The notes: generated by a model not told the origin, from the sequence alone. A DNA stretch of 64,000 nt from Sedimentisphaerales bacterium (GCA_016932835.1 JAFGCD010000017.1:1-64000), one strand, 5' to 3'; positions 26,056 to 34,855 are shown, numbered from the stretch's first letter. Translations and numbers: made by a program.

Positions 26056-27114
26056 TCATTCGCCGGCGGAATTGGGATCGATCAGGTGGGTGTCTCCGAG
26101 GGGGCCGAACCTTTCGAGGACATCCTTTCTGATGTAGTCCATGATTTTCGGGAAATGGAGGTCGGGGCGGATGCGTTCGGTCTGCTCTCCGAGGGCAAGG
26201 GCGACTCTCTTTTTGATAGTCGGCTTTATCGAGTATTCCACGGAGAAGCCGTGTTTTGTGAAGTCGAGATTGGGCAGCCGATATGCGTAGCTGTCGGCGT
26301 TTTCGCAGAGGCCGGGTATGGGCCATCCTTCGACCTTGTTATCGCCGGTTCCTATGTCGAGATGCCTTCTCAAGGTCCTTGCGGTGAAGTATCCCTCTCC
26401 TATGTACCAGACGGCGTATATGTTTTTGGATGCTTCCTTGACGTCTTCTTTGGGTTGGATATCGAGTTTTTCAAACTCTTTTCTCATGGCGATTGTGACG
26501 GCCTGGTTGTACGAATTCTCGGTGTCCCTCAGTGCGAGGTTTCCGACGACGGCGCCGAGGAGATTGGAGTAGTTGTCTTCGGGGGCCAGGGCGGAGATGA
26601 AAACGGGGATCATTGCGGGCTTCCATCCGAGGTATGTAATTATTTCATGCCAAGCAGTGCCCAGATAGGCGCCGTAAGCGCCGGCGTCGATGGCGATGTC
26701 CCTGGCTATTTTTCTTTTCTCGGATTCGGGCATATCGCGCCAGTTGTCCGGATACGTTATGTCGAAGAAATGCCTGGAAGGGTCGGTTAGTTTGAAGGAG
26801 AATTCGGTTTTACCCTTCATGATTGCTTCTTCGAGGTCAGTGGCGAGCCACCTTGTTACATCGGCGGCGTTGCGGACATGGCCGAGGTCTATGAATCCTC
26901 CCCGGCATGTTCCGACCATTCCGTTGTGCTCGGTTGTTTTGTGCCGGCCGAGGTCGGTGAGGTCGTGGAAGTTGACTTTTGTAATGGAGCCGAAACAGGA
27001 ACCGACTCGAAATATAGGGCGATGCTTCTTTCCGCACCCTTGTGCGGCAAGAGCCAGCAGCAAGAGCAGAAACGTCCGGGCATAGTCTCTTACAGTTAAG
27101 GTTCGCTGTGACAT
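26056..27114 (-). CDS. Lipoprotein of DUF4056-like type, function unknown
   Basis: 352 residues; signal peptide with lipobox ('LLLLLALAAQGC'). The mature region starts 'RVGSCFGSITKVNFHDLTDLGRHKT' and contains 'GMVGTCRGGFIDLGHVRNAADVTRW', 'AWHEIITYLGW' (HE motif) and 'LLGAVVGNLALRD'. I associate the 'GTCRGGFIDLGHVR' phrase with DUF4056, with moderate confidence. Histidines in DLGH and WHEI could bind metal (inference). GGAG sits before the ATG. In the M16-sulfatase run, 31 bases after the preceding stop. Confidence 0.7.
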   Translation of the reverse strand: MSQRTLTVRDYARTFLLLLLALAAQGCGKKHRPIFRVGSCFGSITKVNFHDLTDLGRHKTTEHNGMVGTCRGGFIDLGHVRNAADVTRWLATDLEEAIMKGKTEFSFKLTDPSRHFFDITYPDNWRDMPESEKRKIARDIAIDAGAYGAYLGTAWHEIITYLGWKPAMIPVFISALAPEDNYSNLLGAVVGNLALRDTENSYNQAVTIAMRKEFEKLDIQPKEDVKEASKNIYAVWYIGEGYFTARTLRRHLDIGTGDNKVEGWPIPGLCENADSYAYRLPNLDFTKHGFSVEYSIKPTIKKRVALALGEQTERIRPDLHFPKIMDYIRKDVLERFGPLGDTHLIDPNSAGE

Positions 27115-27145
27115 TTTACTCCTCGACTATTTTCCTGCGCGAACG

Positions 27146-28366
27146 TCAATCGGAATTCGCCCAGATTCGCTTTATTGTGTCCTCCTGGTCGAATCCATTC
27201 GGGACGAGCTTGCTGGGCTTCTGCGCCCAGTACCATCGAAAGCCGTCAACGGGGTCGGCTAATGTTCTGCTTCCTGGCATTTGGAGGTAACCGTTCTTGT
27301 CGGTTTTTCGGATCCAGTCCCAGGCGTATTGGAGCCAGTAGTTTCGGTAGTCTTTTGGCTGGTGCGCGAACCAGCAGATTTCGTCGTATCCCCAGATGTA
27401 GTGCATTCCGATATTCTGTCCGGGTCTTCTGCTGGAGCCGAAATTGTCGAGTTCGACGATGTACGGGAGGGAGTCGCAGGACCAGCCGCTGGGGGTTATT
27501 CCTCCTTTGCTTCTGCAGAACAGGCTGTCGAGATAGCCGACCTTTAGTATTCCTTTTTGTGGGTCTTCGACGACTTCGTCGATTCGCAAGGGAAACGAGT
27601 GGAAATCGAACATGAGCTTTCCATTGTGGACAATTCCGCCGCCGGGGACGTGCGCATCACAGAGGAGGAAATGGCGGCGTGCGTTTTGCTTAGCATAGGC
27701 CCTGACCCTTTTCATGAGGTCGAGCCAGGCGGCGTGGTCGGGGTCTTTGTCGTCCATGATCTCGACTTGCCCGAAGTGAATCGCCTCTACGCCGACGTCG
27801 ATATACCTTGCGACGAGATAGAAGAACCACATTCTCGTTTCCAGCTTGCTCATATCGGGGACGGAGGAACCCCGGCGCCACTGGTTTACGCGGTGGCCGT
27901 TGTCGTAGAGCATTGCGTCGTAGTCGAAGGCGCGTTTTTCGAATTCGAGGCCGAATTCGTCGAAGACCCACTTGGGGACTTCGAGTTCGGCGACTCTCTC
28001 GGTGACTATCTCAAAAGCGGCGGCCTGGAGGACGATGTCGGGGTCGGCGGCGTGGACTTTTTTTACGACGTCCGCGGCCTTTTGGATAAGCGAGTCGAAG
28101 CGGCTTTCATTTCCCCACATGTAAACGGACCTTCCGATGAGCTTTGCGCCGGTATTGGTGAGGAATCGGATATTGTCCTGCGTGTTTCCCTTGAGCTCGG
28201 TTTCGACTCGCCGGGGGTTGAGCAATTCGCAGAATGTAATTGACCGCGAGAGGTAATTTTCGAGGACGTTTCGCGAGATATTTCCGTCGAATGCATAATC
28301 CCGCTGTGCGGCTGAGAGGGGCAGGGAGATAGCGAGCAATACTACTATGGCGAGTGCAGATTTCAT
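27146..28366 (-). CDS. Secreted protein, possibly a TIM-barrel glycosidase; function unknown
   Basis: 406 residues from MKSALAIVVLLAISLPLSAAQ (signal peptide); the track start ten codons upstream overlaps the previous gene and is not needed, since GAAAGG precedes this ATG. The body has the feel of a (beta/alpha)8 enzyme: 'DIVLQAAAFEIV', 'GVEAIHFGQVEIMDDKDPDHAAWLDLMKRVRAYAKQ', 'FLLCDAHVPGGGIV', 'LMFDFHSFPLRID' and 'GMHYIWGYDEICWFAHQP', i.e. acidic or histidine residues at strand ends. I cannot assign a CAZy family. The position between M16 peptidases and sulfatases suggests degradation of a complex substrate. Confidence 0.7.
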   Translation of the reverse strand: MKSALAIVVLLAISLPLSAAQRDYAFDGNISRNVLENYLSRSITFCELLNPRRVETELKGNTQDNIRFLTNTGAKLIGRSVYMWGNESRFDSLIQKAADVVKKVHAADPDIVLQAAAFEIVTERVAELEVPKWVFDEFGLEFEKRAFDYDAMLYDNGHRVNQWRRGSSVPDMSKLETRMWFFYLVARYIDVGVEAIHFGQVEIMDDKDPDHAAWLDLMKRVRAYAKQNARRHFLLCDAHVPGGGIVHNGKLMFDFHSFPLRIDEVVEDPQKGILKVGYLDSLFCRSKGGITPSGWSCDSLPYIVELDNFGSSRRPGQNIGMHYIWGYDEICWFAHQPKDYRNYWLQYAWDWIRKTDKNGYLQMPGSRTLADPVDGFRWYWAQKPSKLVPNGFDQEDTIKRIWANSD

Positions 28367-28392
28367 TGGCCGACTGCCTTTCGTCAAATGGG

Positions 28393-29847
28393 TCATTTTG
28401 GGGGTTCGGGGATGGTGATGTCGATTTCGTTTACGGGTCCGAGGGTTGAGAGGGGTTTATCGAAGTCTTCCGGGCGTCCTACGGCGAGTATCCGGACGCT
28501 GCCCGGCCTGAGGTGTTTTTTTGCGACACGGAGGATGTCGGCCTTGGTGATATTCTCGACGTTTTCCTTCGTCTTCATGAGGAAGTCGGCGGGGTAGCCG
28601 AAGTACTCGTATGTCATGAGGCGGTTTACAATTTCTCCTTTTGTGTCGAAGTTGAATACGAATGAGTTGAGGAAGCTTTCCTTTGCGAGGGCAAGCTCTT
28701 CGTCGGTGACTTCGGCCTGCCTGATTTTTTCGATTTCGGCAATCATGGCCTCGATGGCGTGAACGGTCGAGGCGGATTTTGTCTGGCATCCGACGTAGAA
28801 GAGCCCGGGGAAGTCGTAGTTTGCCGAGTACGCTCCGAAGACGGAATACGCCAGTCCCTGCCGGGAGCGGACGTTCTTGAAGAGCCTTCCGGTGAAGCCT
28901 CCGCCGAGGATCTTGTTCATGACGACGAGTGCGAAGTAGTCGGGGTCGCTCATGAGGCCGCCTATGTGACCGAGGTAGATATTGGACTGGTTGACGTCGT
29001 CCTTTCGGATTTGGTTTACGGTTTTATTGAAGTCGTAAGCGACTTTCGGGATATCGGGGAAGTTCAGGTCGATTTTCTTCCAGTTCTCGAACGCCTTTTC
29101 GATCTTGCGGACGATTTGTTCTGTATCGAAATCGCCGCAGACGGCGATCATCATATTGTTGGGGGCGAAGAACTTGCTGTGGAATTCGACGAGGTCGTCG
29201 CGGGTGATATTGTCTATTGTGGCGTATTCGGCGTGGCGTGCGTAGATGCTTTGGGGGCCGTAGATGAGTTTTTCAAACTCGCGGCCCGCCACGGCTCGGA
29301 CGTTGTCGTTTCGGCGAGCTATTGCGCTGCGGCGCTGCATTTTCGCGAGCTGGATTTTGTCTTCCCTGAAGGCGGGGTTCATCAGTACATCCGCGAAGAT
29401 TTCGAGGGCCTGGTCGAAATTCTCTTTCATCGCGGAGAGGGAGGCGGAGCCGGAGTTGAGGCCGATACTTGTTTCGACCGAGGCGGCCATTGCTTCAAGC
29501 TCTTCGTCGAGCTGGTCTCCGGTTTTGGCTTGTGTGCCTCCGGTTCGCATTACTTCTCCCGTGATGGAGGCGAGGGCGATTTTTCCCGCGGGCTCATATA
29601 CCGAGCCTGTGCGGATTCTTGCGAAGATTGTTATCAGGGGCAGTTCGTGATCCTCAAGGGCGAAGAGCCTGACGCCGTTGGGGAGGGTCCGCCTGGTGAC
29701 TTCGGGGATTTCTATTGTTCCGAGCTTGGGGTATTTGAGTTTTCCGTAGTCGGATGAGCGGAAGTTCGAGCAGCCCGGCAGGAGTATTGAGATACCGAGT
29801 GCTGCGATTAGAAGAGCTTTGATTTGGAGTATTCCGTGACGGGTCAT
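28393..29847 (-). CDS. M16 peptidase-like subunit lacking the zinc motif
   Basis: 484 residues, signal peptide with lipobox-like 'SILLPGC'. It keeps the M16 fold ('RRTLPNGVRLFALEDHELPLITIFARIRTGSVYEPAG', 'FHSKFFAPNNMMIAVCGDFD', 'LVVMNKILGGGFTGRLFKNVRSRQGLAYSVFGAYS' with the R/Y pair). In place of HxxEH it reads 'ASITGEVMRTGG', so it cannot bind catalytic zinc. M16B enzymes often work as an active/inactive heterodimer; the active partner lies 11 bases upstream. Probably a periplasmic or surface peptidase subunit. Confidence 0.88.
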   Translation of the reverse strand: MTRHGILQIKALLIAALGISILLPGCSNFRSSDYGKLKYPKLGTIEIPEVTRRTLPNGVRLFALEDHELPLITIFARIRTGSVYEPAGKIALASITGEVMRTGGTQAKTGDQLDEELEAMAASVETSIGLNSGSASLSAMKENFDQALEIFADVLMNPAFREDKIQLAKMQRRSAIARRNDNVRAVAGREFEKLIYGPQSIYARHAEYATIDNITRDDLVEFHSKFFAPNNMMIAVCGDFDTEQIVRKIEKAFENWKKIDLNFPDIPKVAYDFNKTVNQIRKDDVNQSNIYLGHIGGLMSDPDYFALVVMNKILGGGFTGRLFKNVRSRQGLAYSVFGAYSANYDFPGLFYVGCQTKSASTVHAIEAMIAEIEKIRQAEVTDEELALAKESFLNSFVFNFDTKGEIVNRLMTYEYFGYPADFLMKTKENVENITKADILRVAKKHLRPGSVRILAVGRPEDFDKPLSTLGPVNEIDITIPEPPK

Positions 29848-29858
29848 TATTGCCGCTC

Positions 29859-31379
29859 CTACTTGGTGGTTTGTGTTGTCTCTATGAGGCCGACGGTCCG
29901 GTTGTTTTCGGTGAAGTATTGCTTTGCGACTCTCTGTATATCGTCGGCGGCGACCTTTTCAATCTTGTCGAGCTGGTGAAAGAGGTTTCTCCAGTCTCCG
30001 GTAACGACTTCGTAGTAAGTCAGTTGTGCCGCGAGGCCGGAATTGGAATCGAGCTGGCGAATCAATGAGGCCCTGGCGCGTGTCTTGGCCTTTTCGAGTT
30101 CGGCGGGCGAGACAGGTTCGGCCTTGAGCCTTTCGATCTGTTCGTAGATGGCGCTTAGGGATTCGTCGTTGGTATGTCCCCTTGCGGGAACGGCGTAGAA
30201 GAGGAAGAGGTTGGGATATTTGTCGCCGGGCATGCCCTGGAATCCGGAGGCATAGACGGCGATTTTCTTGTCCTTTACGAGGTCCTTGTAGAGGCGGCTT
30301 GTTCGGCCTATTCCGACGATGTCGGTGATTGCGTCGAAGACGGCGTTGTCATCGTGGAGTATGCCGGGCTTGTGATAGCCGACGAGGACGAAGGGCTGGG
30401 CGGGGTCGTTGAGGACGACGGTTCTTGGCCCAAGCTGGGGCGGTTCGACGGTCTCTACGGGTTCGGGCGTGGGTCCGCCTGGGATGCGTGCGAAGTACTT
30501 TTTTGCGAGTTTTTTGACCTGCTGCGGGTCCACGTCGCCGACAATCGCTATTGCAAGGTTGCCGGGGCCGTAGTATTTGCGGAAGAACCGCTCCGCTTCG
30601 GGGCGGGTGAGGGTTTCGATGTCACTCATGTGGCCTATTATGCTGTCGCCATAGGGATGGGCCTTGTATGCGACGGCCATGAACTCTTCGACGAGGCGGC
30701 CTGTGGGCTGGGACTCTATCGAGAGGCGGCGTTCCTCCATTACGACATCCTTTTCCTTGTAGAATTCCCTGAGGACGGGATTTGCGAATCTGTCGGACTC
30801 CATGAGCATCCAGAGCTCGATCTTGTTGGAGGGGAGGCTGACGATGTACTGGGTGGCGTCCTGGCTGGTGTATGCGTTGAATCCTGCGCTTCCGTGTCTG
30901 GCGAAGACCTCTTCGTATTCATCGTGGACGATAAATTGCTGTGCCTTTTCCTGTGCGGCCTTGAATTCCTCGGTTAGGCGTTCGATTCGGGCATTGTCGG
31001 CGTTCTGGGCTTTTCTGCGTTCGGCCTTTATTTCGAGAAACAGCTCGTCGATTTCGGCCATTACTTTCGCTTCGGCTTTGCAGTCCTTTGCGCCGACGGT
31101 CTTTGTTCCCTTGAACGCCATGTGCTCGAAGAGGTGCGCCAGGCCGGTGATTCCGCGGACTTCGTCCGAGGCTCCGACATTGGCGTAGATGTGGAACGAG
31201 ACAACAGGGGCCTGGGGGCGTTCGAGTACGATGAACTTCAGGCCGTTGTCGAGCTGGAATTCGGTGACCCGCTTTTCGAATTCGGCGAGGTCCTGGGCCT
31301 GGAGGGGCCTGCCGGGAAAGAGAGATACGGCAAGCAGCAAGCTTACCAGGGCCGGTATCGCGATCTTGGTTTTTCGCAT
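29859..31379 (-). CDS. M16 zinc peptidase (active subunit)
   Basis: 506 residues with a signal peptide ending 'RPLQAQ'. The inverted zinc motif HLFEH is intact in 'GLAHLFEHMAFKGTKTVGAKD' (~84-88), and the distal Glu ligand is in 'LWMLMESDRFANP'. A charged coiled-coil insert ('LFLEIKAERRKAQNADNARIERLTEEFKAAQEKAQQF') separates the two, as in PqqL/YmxG-like M16B proteins. The C-terminal half has the non-catalytic repeat 'PVETVEPPQLGPRTVVLNDPAQPFVLVGYHKPG'. First gene of the minus-strand run to 22470; CGGAG precedes the ATG. Expected to degrade peptides outside the cytoplasm with the next gene product. Confidence 0.93.
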   Translation of the reverse strand: MRKTKIAIPALVSLLLAVSLFPGRPLQAQDLAEFEKRVTEFQLDNGLKFIVLERPQAPVVSFHIYANVGASDEVRGITGLAHLFEHMAFKGTKTVGAKDCKAEAKVMAEIDELFLEIKAERRKAQNADNARIERLTEEFKAAQEKAQQFIVHDEYEEVFARHGSAGFNAYTSQDATQYIVSLPSNKIELWMLMESDRFANPVLREFYKEKDVVMEERRLSIESQPTGRLVEEFMAVAYKAHPYGDSIIGHMSDIETLTRPEAERFFRKYYGPGNLAIAIVGDVDPQQVKKLAKKYFARIPGGPTPEPVETVEPPQLGPRTVVLNDPAQPFVLVGYHKPGILHDDNAVFDAITDIVGIGRTSRLYKDLVKDKKIAVYASGFQGMPGDKYPNLFLFYAVPARGHTNDESLSAIYEQIERLKAEPVSPAELEKAKTRARASLIRQLDSNSGLAAQLTYYEVVTGDWRNLFHQLDKIEKVAADDIQRVAKQYFTENNRTVGLIETTQTTK

Positions 31380-31465
31380 TTTAGTACTCCGTTAACGAGG
31401 ATTCGGTATCTCAGCAGACATATTCATACCAGAGAAGCGGCGCGGCGGCAAGCGGCATTTGCGTT

Positions 31466-32950
31466 TTAGTTGTAGAAGAAGTATGCGGTCGCTTTGCAGT
31501 CGGAATGGACTTTCAGGCGGACCCAGTGGGCGCTGAAGGCGTCGGGGAATTCGTGGTGCTCGTACTTATTCTGGGCGGAAACTGAGACGGTTTTGTAGTG
31601 GCTCCAGGAGCCGTTGCCGAGGAAATCGACTTCGATTGTGAAGTCGATGTTTCTTTCCTGGTCGTGGGCGAGGTGGAGGACCTTTTTGTCGAATCCTGTC
31701 ATCAGGAAGGGGTCGGAGACCTGGCCTTTCGCAACTTCGGTCTGCCGCCACGGCCCTCCCCATCCTGCGGGCTTGCCCATTTTCCAGAGGTCGTCTATGC
31801 TGCCGAACCAGAGGCCGGACTGGGGCTGTCCTTCATCGTGGTCGATCTGGTCTGAGGCCATTACGAACATTCCCCGCCAATGGCAGAAATCGGGAACGAC
31901 CCGGAGGTGGGTGCATATCGGCCGAACGGCCCATACTTTGCCCTGGTAGGCGATGGCGGGCAGGTCGTAGAACATTCCGTGAACGTCCATCAGGAAGCGC
32001 TCCGTCTGGGCGTGGCGTATTCTCATCCATTCGGTGTTCCAGGTGTGGTCCCAGCGGTGGCTTGCTTTGGGCAGCAGGTATCTGGACCACTTGCCGTTAT
32101 TGAAGACCCTGAGAATAACCGAAGATTTGTTCCATCCTGTCGCGAAGATAGTGGTTCCTCCGTAACCGGGGCCGCCTCCTCCTCCGACGCCGATGAAGGG
32201 ATTGTCTTCGATAACGGTCCATCTTTTGCCGTCCCATTCTGCGAGGCGGCCCGCCCGGCGCTTATCGAGGAATTCGTTTTCGTCGTAGGTATTGTTTGCG
32301 ACGACGACGCGCCCGGCGGCGGAAAATGCGCCCTTGAAATGGGGCTTGCTGCCGGCGGGCAGGTCGAGCTCGGTGACAAGGTCGCAGAGTTTTTCGGCTT
32401 CGAGGGTATGAACATCGACCTGCCAGAATCGGCCTTCCATGCCGAGGAAATATACCTTGTTTTTCGGATCGGTAAGGTGGGCGACCGTGGCGGTGAGCCT
32501 GTAGTTCTTGAGGGCTTCGATTGTCCGGACGTTTCCATTGGGGTCAATCGCGTGCGGGCCGATGAATGCCTGGCCCGAGGGCCAGTGGGGCATTCGGTTT
32601 GCGAATGTCCCGGTGACCGAAGCGGGGTGGCGGCGCATTGTCATATCTTCGCTGATTTCGTAGAGGCCGAGGCCGCTGCCGTTGATGTGTGCGACGTATC
32701 CGACTGCCCAGAGCTTGTCGGCCCACGGTATGAGGGCGCCGATACCGGCTTCGGAGTCGCTTCCGATGCCCTTTGCCATTACGGTAAGGTTCGGGAAGAC
32801 GCCGTTCACCGCGACGGGGCCTGCGTTGCGGGATTCGGGGTCGCCGGCGGGCATCGCAACGGCCGGGGCGAGGAGGTGCGATGCAATTACGAGCAGGATT
32901 GCGCGGCGATGACTGCGGGAGAGAGAGGACGTTGTGTCGCGTTTGTTCAT
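31466..32950 (-). CDS. Secreted protein of unknown function, planctomycete type
   Basis: 494 residues with a signal peptide (to 'LLAPAVAMPAG'). Repeating aromatic strands such as 'WADKLWAVGYVAHINGSGLGLYEI', 'FLGMEGRFWQVDVHTLE', 'GRLAEWDGKRWTVIEDNPFIGVGG' and 'IAYQGKVWAVRPIC' suggest a beta-propeller, and the last ~100 residues ('LHLAHDQERNIDFTIEVDFLGNGSWSHYKTVSV') a beta-sandwich. No catalytic motif recognised. GGAG lies before the ATG. It could head the minus-strand run, but 86 bases separate its stop from the M16 start. Confidence 0.75.
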   Translation of the reverse strand: MNKRDTTSSLSRSHRRAILLVIASHLLAPAVAMPAGDPESRNAGPVAVNGVFPNLTVMAKGIGSDSEAGIGALIPWADKLWAVGYVAHINGSGLGLYEISEDMTMRRHPASVTGTFANRMPHWPSGQAFIGPHAIDPNGNVRTIEALKNYRLTATVAHLTDPKNKVYFLGMEGRFWQVDVHTLEAEKLCDLVTELDLPAGSKPHFKGAFSAAGRVVVANNTYDENEFLDKRRAGRLAEWDGKRWTVIEDNPFIGVGGGGGPGYGGTTIFATGWNKSSVILRVFNNGKWSRYLLPKASHRWDHTWNTEWMRIRHAQTERFLMDVHGMFYDLPAIAYQGKVWAVRPICTHLRVVPDFCHWRGMFVMASDQIDHDEGQPQSGLWFGSIDDLWKMGKPAGWGGPWRQTEVAKGQVSDPFLMTGFDKKVLHLAHDQERNIDFTIEVDFLGNGSWSHYKTVSVSAQNKYEHHEFPDAFSAHWVRLKVHSDCKATAYFFYN

Positions 32951-33071
32951 TTTTCCGCTCCTTCTGCGAAAGACAATACGGGCACGGGCTCGAATGAAGG
33001 CCCATGCGGGGGAGTCTATATGGATGGTGCGGCTGTGTCAAGACGGCGGGAAGATTGGGGTGCTCATTGTG

Positions 33072-33099
33072 TTGCAAATCGGCGGAGGTCTGTTAGAAT
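33072..33099 (+). promoter_or_regulatory. Promoter of tRNA-Ser
   Basis: TTGCAA (33072-33077), 16-base spacer, TAGAAT (33094-33099). Predicted start near 33106, about 65 bases before the mature tRNA. Confidence 0.6.
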
Positions 33100-33170
33100 G
33101 GGGGCCGGTCGCAGGCTGCGGGCAGTCGGGGCGTTTTTCGCCGCCGGGCCTGCGGGCTTTTTTGAAATCC

Positions 33171-33255
33171 GGAGCAGTGGCAGAGTGGTTGATCGCGACG
33201 GTCTTGAAAACCGTTGTGCCGAAAGGCACCGGGGGTTCGAATCCCTCCTGCTCCG
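33171..33255 (+). tRNA. tRNA-Ser (anticodon TGA)
   Basis: 85 bases. Acceptor GGAGCAG/CTGCTCC with discriminator G; anticodon stem ACGGT/ACCGT around loop CTTGAAA (anticodon TGA, reads UCA-type serine codons); a long variable arm TGCC-GAAA-GGCA typical of class II tRNAs; T arm GGGGG-TTCGAAT-CCCTC. CCA is not encoded. Its 3' end is repeated twice downstream (34316-34338 and 35507-35524), so it has served as an integration target. Confidence 0.97.
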
Positions 33256-33271
33256 TTGGGAGGGATTCGAA
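33236..33271. repeat. 13-bp inverted repeat centred on the tRNA-Ser 3' end (attachment-site core)
   Basis: TTCGAATCCCTCC (33236-33248) is mirrored by GGAGGGATTCGAA (33259-33271) across a 10-base spacer. Inverted arms around a short overlap are the shape of tyrosine-recombinase core sites. The left arm is the tRNA T-arm; the right arm lies outside the tRNA and appears to come from an integrated element or serve as a 3' hairpin. Confidence 0.6.
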
Positions 33272-33325
33272 TCCGAGGAGGTCTGCGGGAGAAGCTCCGT
33301 GGGGAGGTAAAATCTGCCAAAGAAT

Positions 33326-33427
33326 ATGAAGAAAACTGTCTTCTATGCGTATATTGAACAGAGCAGTATAACGCAGGCTATTGACAGTGCTGTGGGGGTT
33401 GCCGATACTGTTCTGAGGCCGGTTTAA
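33326..33427 (+). CDS. Possible 33-residue peptide
   Basis: A short open frame '[20 protein letters not shown]...' just downstream of tRNA-Ser, within the island. Its composition is protein-like, but the ribosome site is weak. It may be the broken start or end of an element-encoded gene. Function unknown. Confidence 0.22.
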   Translation: MKKTVFYAYIEQSSITQAIDSAVGVADTVLRPV

Positions 33428-33471
33428 GTCGGTCTATCGAGAGAACACGGACAATTTTACAAGAGAACAAA

Positions 33472-34179
33472 ATGGATTTTGAAGCGGTTGGCAATTCATG
33501 CCTGTTTTGGGGTGGAGTGTGGGTTGGAGTAGGAGCGATCTCCGTCTCTGGCGGTTGGTTTTTGCTTGGTATCTACCAGCAAGCAAATAACTGGTTGCGA
33601 AAACGGCGGCGCTTCAAAGTTGCTGTCTTACGTAGAGGCTCAATCTTGTTAGCTTGGGTAATTCTGGTCCTCGGAGGCTCATTTCTGATAGGCAAGGGTA
33701 GCACGCTCACGACAAAGGGATGGAACATTTTGGATAATCATAGCCAGAAGCAAGCGTTGATTGTGGCCGCTATACGCGAGTGGAAGCTCAACGATGACTT
33801 GTTGCCGTTGTGCCATTTTGAGGAGACAGATGAAAGCGTGCTTGCAGAACGATGGCAATATCCCCGCTTTGAATGGAACGCCTCAAGCACACTTTATTCC
33901 TCGCCCTTATTCAACGTGAATCATTCGGGGGATTCAGAACTCTTGAAATCGGCCAGGAATTACCTATTTGTCGTCCGTGTCGTTCAAGAGGAGCTGGATG
34001 TAGTTGATGGGAAGCTCCATGCAGCACTAACAGCAAGCAAGCCGTTGGAGTACCACCGAGTTACTAACACTTCCAAGGATATCAAGATTTTCCTGGCTGT
34101 GCACAGGGGCCTGGGCAAATTATTGGAAGAGAAATACCCTGAGAACTGGCGGAAGGCCTTGAGAACACCTGAAGAGTGA
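33472..34179 (+). CDS. Island membrane protein, function unknown
   Basis: 235 residues. Two membrane helices: about residues 12-34 ('FWGGVWVGVGAISVSGGWFLLG') and 58-76 ('GSILLAWVILVLGGSFLIG'), with a basic cytoplasmic loop 'NNWLRKRRRFK' between. The rest (~160 residues) is soluble and extracytoplasmic by the positive-inside rule or a helical linker domain, with 'SARNYLFVVRVVQEELDVVDGKLHAAL'. No known motif. Codon use is AT-richer than in the neighbouring chromosomal genes, matching its place inside the tRNA-Ser integration region. Could be a phage-defence or element-maintenance protein, but there is no direct evidence. Confidence 0.65.
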   Translation: MDFEAVGNSCLFWGGVWVGVGAISVSGGWFLLGIYQQANNWLRKRRRFKVAVLRRGSILLAWVILVLGGSFLIGKGSTLTTKGWNILDNHSQKQALIVAAIREWKLNDDLLPLCHFEETDESVLAERWQYPRFEWNASSTLYSSPLFNVNHSGDSELLKSARNYLFVVRVVQEELDVVDGKLHAALTASKPLEYHRVTNTSKDIKIFLAVHRGLGKLLEEKYPENWRKALRTPEE

Positions 34180-34315
34180 GGCAGTGGTCTGCTTTTCGAT
34201 TTTTTTTTGTAAGCTGGTTTGTAAGCAGTGGATTGAGCTTTTGGTAAATTACTGCTTCTGCTGGAGGTAGGATTTTCAAGCGATGTTTCGAGACGCCGAA
34301 GGCGAGCCGCGAAAG

Positions 34316-34338
34316 CGAATCCCTCCTGCTCCGTTGGG
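34316..34338 (+). repeat. tRNA-Ser 3'-end direct repeat (internal attachment site)
   Basis: Identical over 23 bases to 33238-33260, beginning CGAATCCCTCCTGCTCCG. Covers the T-arm, acceptor 3' strand and five bases beyond the tRNA. Confidence 0.9.
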
Positions 34339-34564
34339 CGTTCTTTAGAAGGGATTGCAGTATCCTCCGATACGCGTGGTTGGAGAGGCCGAAGGCAAGC
34401 GGCTGTTTGTCACGCGGAGCAAAGGTGTACGGTGAGTGTAACTGGAGTGCCGGCGGCTCAGAGGAGCGGAAACGGCGAGAATGCCGTAACATCGCCCCTC
34501 CACAGCGGTATTACTTGAATTGAAGCGAAAAACTATACTTGAAAGAAAGCAGTGCAATACCACA

Positions 34565-34634
34565 ATAACAAACGGAGCTGAAATCGTCTCCTAATTCAGA
34601 GACCTTTTTGTCTCATTCTTGCTGACGACGTACA
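34565..34634. repeat. 70-bp dispersed repeat, copy 2
   Basis: Matches 1-70 at 68 of 70 positions. Includes the GTCTC/GAGAC/GTCTC hairpin triplet. Sequence similarity ends sharply at the right side in both copies. Confidence 0.85.
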
Positions 34635-34855
34635 TACTGTAACCGACTCAAGTGCCGCATACTCCCACCCTTCAGCAGACGCGCTATTCAGATGATTCTC
34701 GATCTTTCTTGCCTTGCTCCCTGCACTAATGCAGAACCAATCGCTTATTACCTTGTATTCTGCTCTCATAAGAAGCTTCCTTTCCTGTGATACCGAAAAG
34801 CTATCATGGTCATGAACAGGATACCACGAAATCCCTACAGGAGCAAGGAGTCGAT

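Larger units (their letters stand above)
34180..34855. other. Non-coding island stretch with repeats
   Basis: Contains a T-run with 'gtaagctggtttgtaagca', the second tRNA-Ser 3' copy (34316-34338), the 70-bp repeat (34565-34634) and a 21-base phrase at 34507-34527 matched 19/21 at 37062-37082. ORFs 34082..34492 and 34345..34563 on the minus strand look spurious. Confidence 0.5.

Noticed and set aside
25915-26790. 291-residue plus-strand ORF
   Set aside because: Antisense to the DUF4056-like lipoprotein gene.
28759-29757. 332-residue plus-strand ORF
   Set aside because: Shadow of the inactive M16 subunit; Val/Glu/Gly-rich antisense composition.
31880-33310. 476-residue plus-strand ORF
   Set aside because: Antisense to the secreted 31466..32950 protein and runs through the tRNA-Ser gene; no start context.
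34082-34492. 136-residue minus-strand ORF in the island
   Set aside because: No ribosome site, overlaps the repeat copies and an intact plus-strand gene end; composition unlike a protein.
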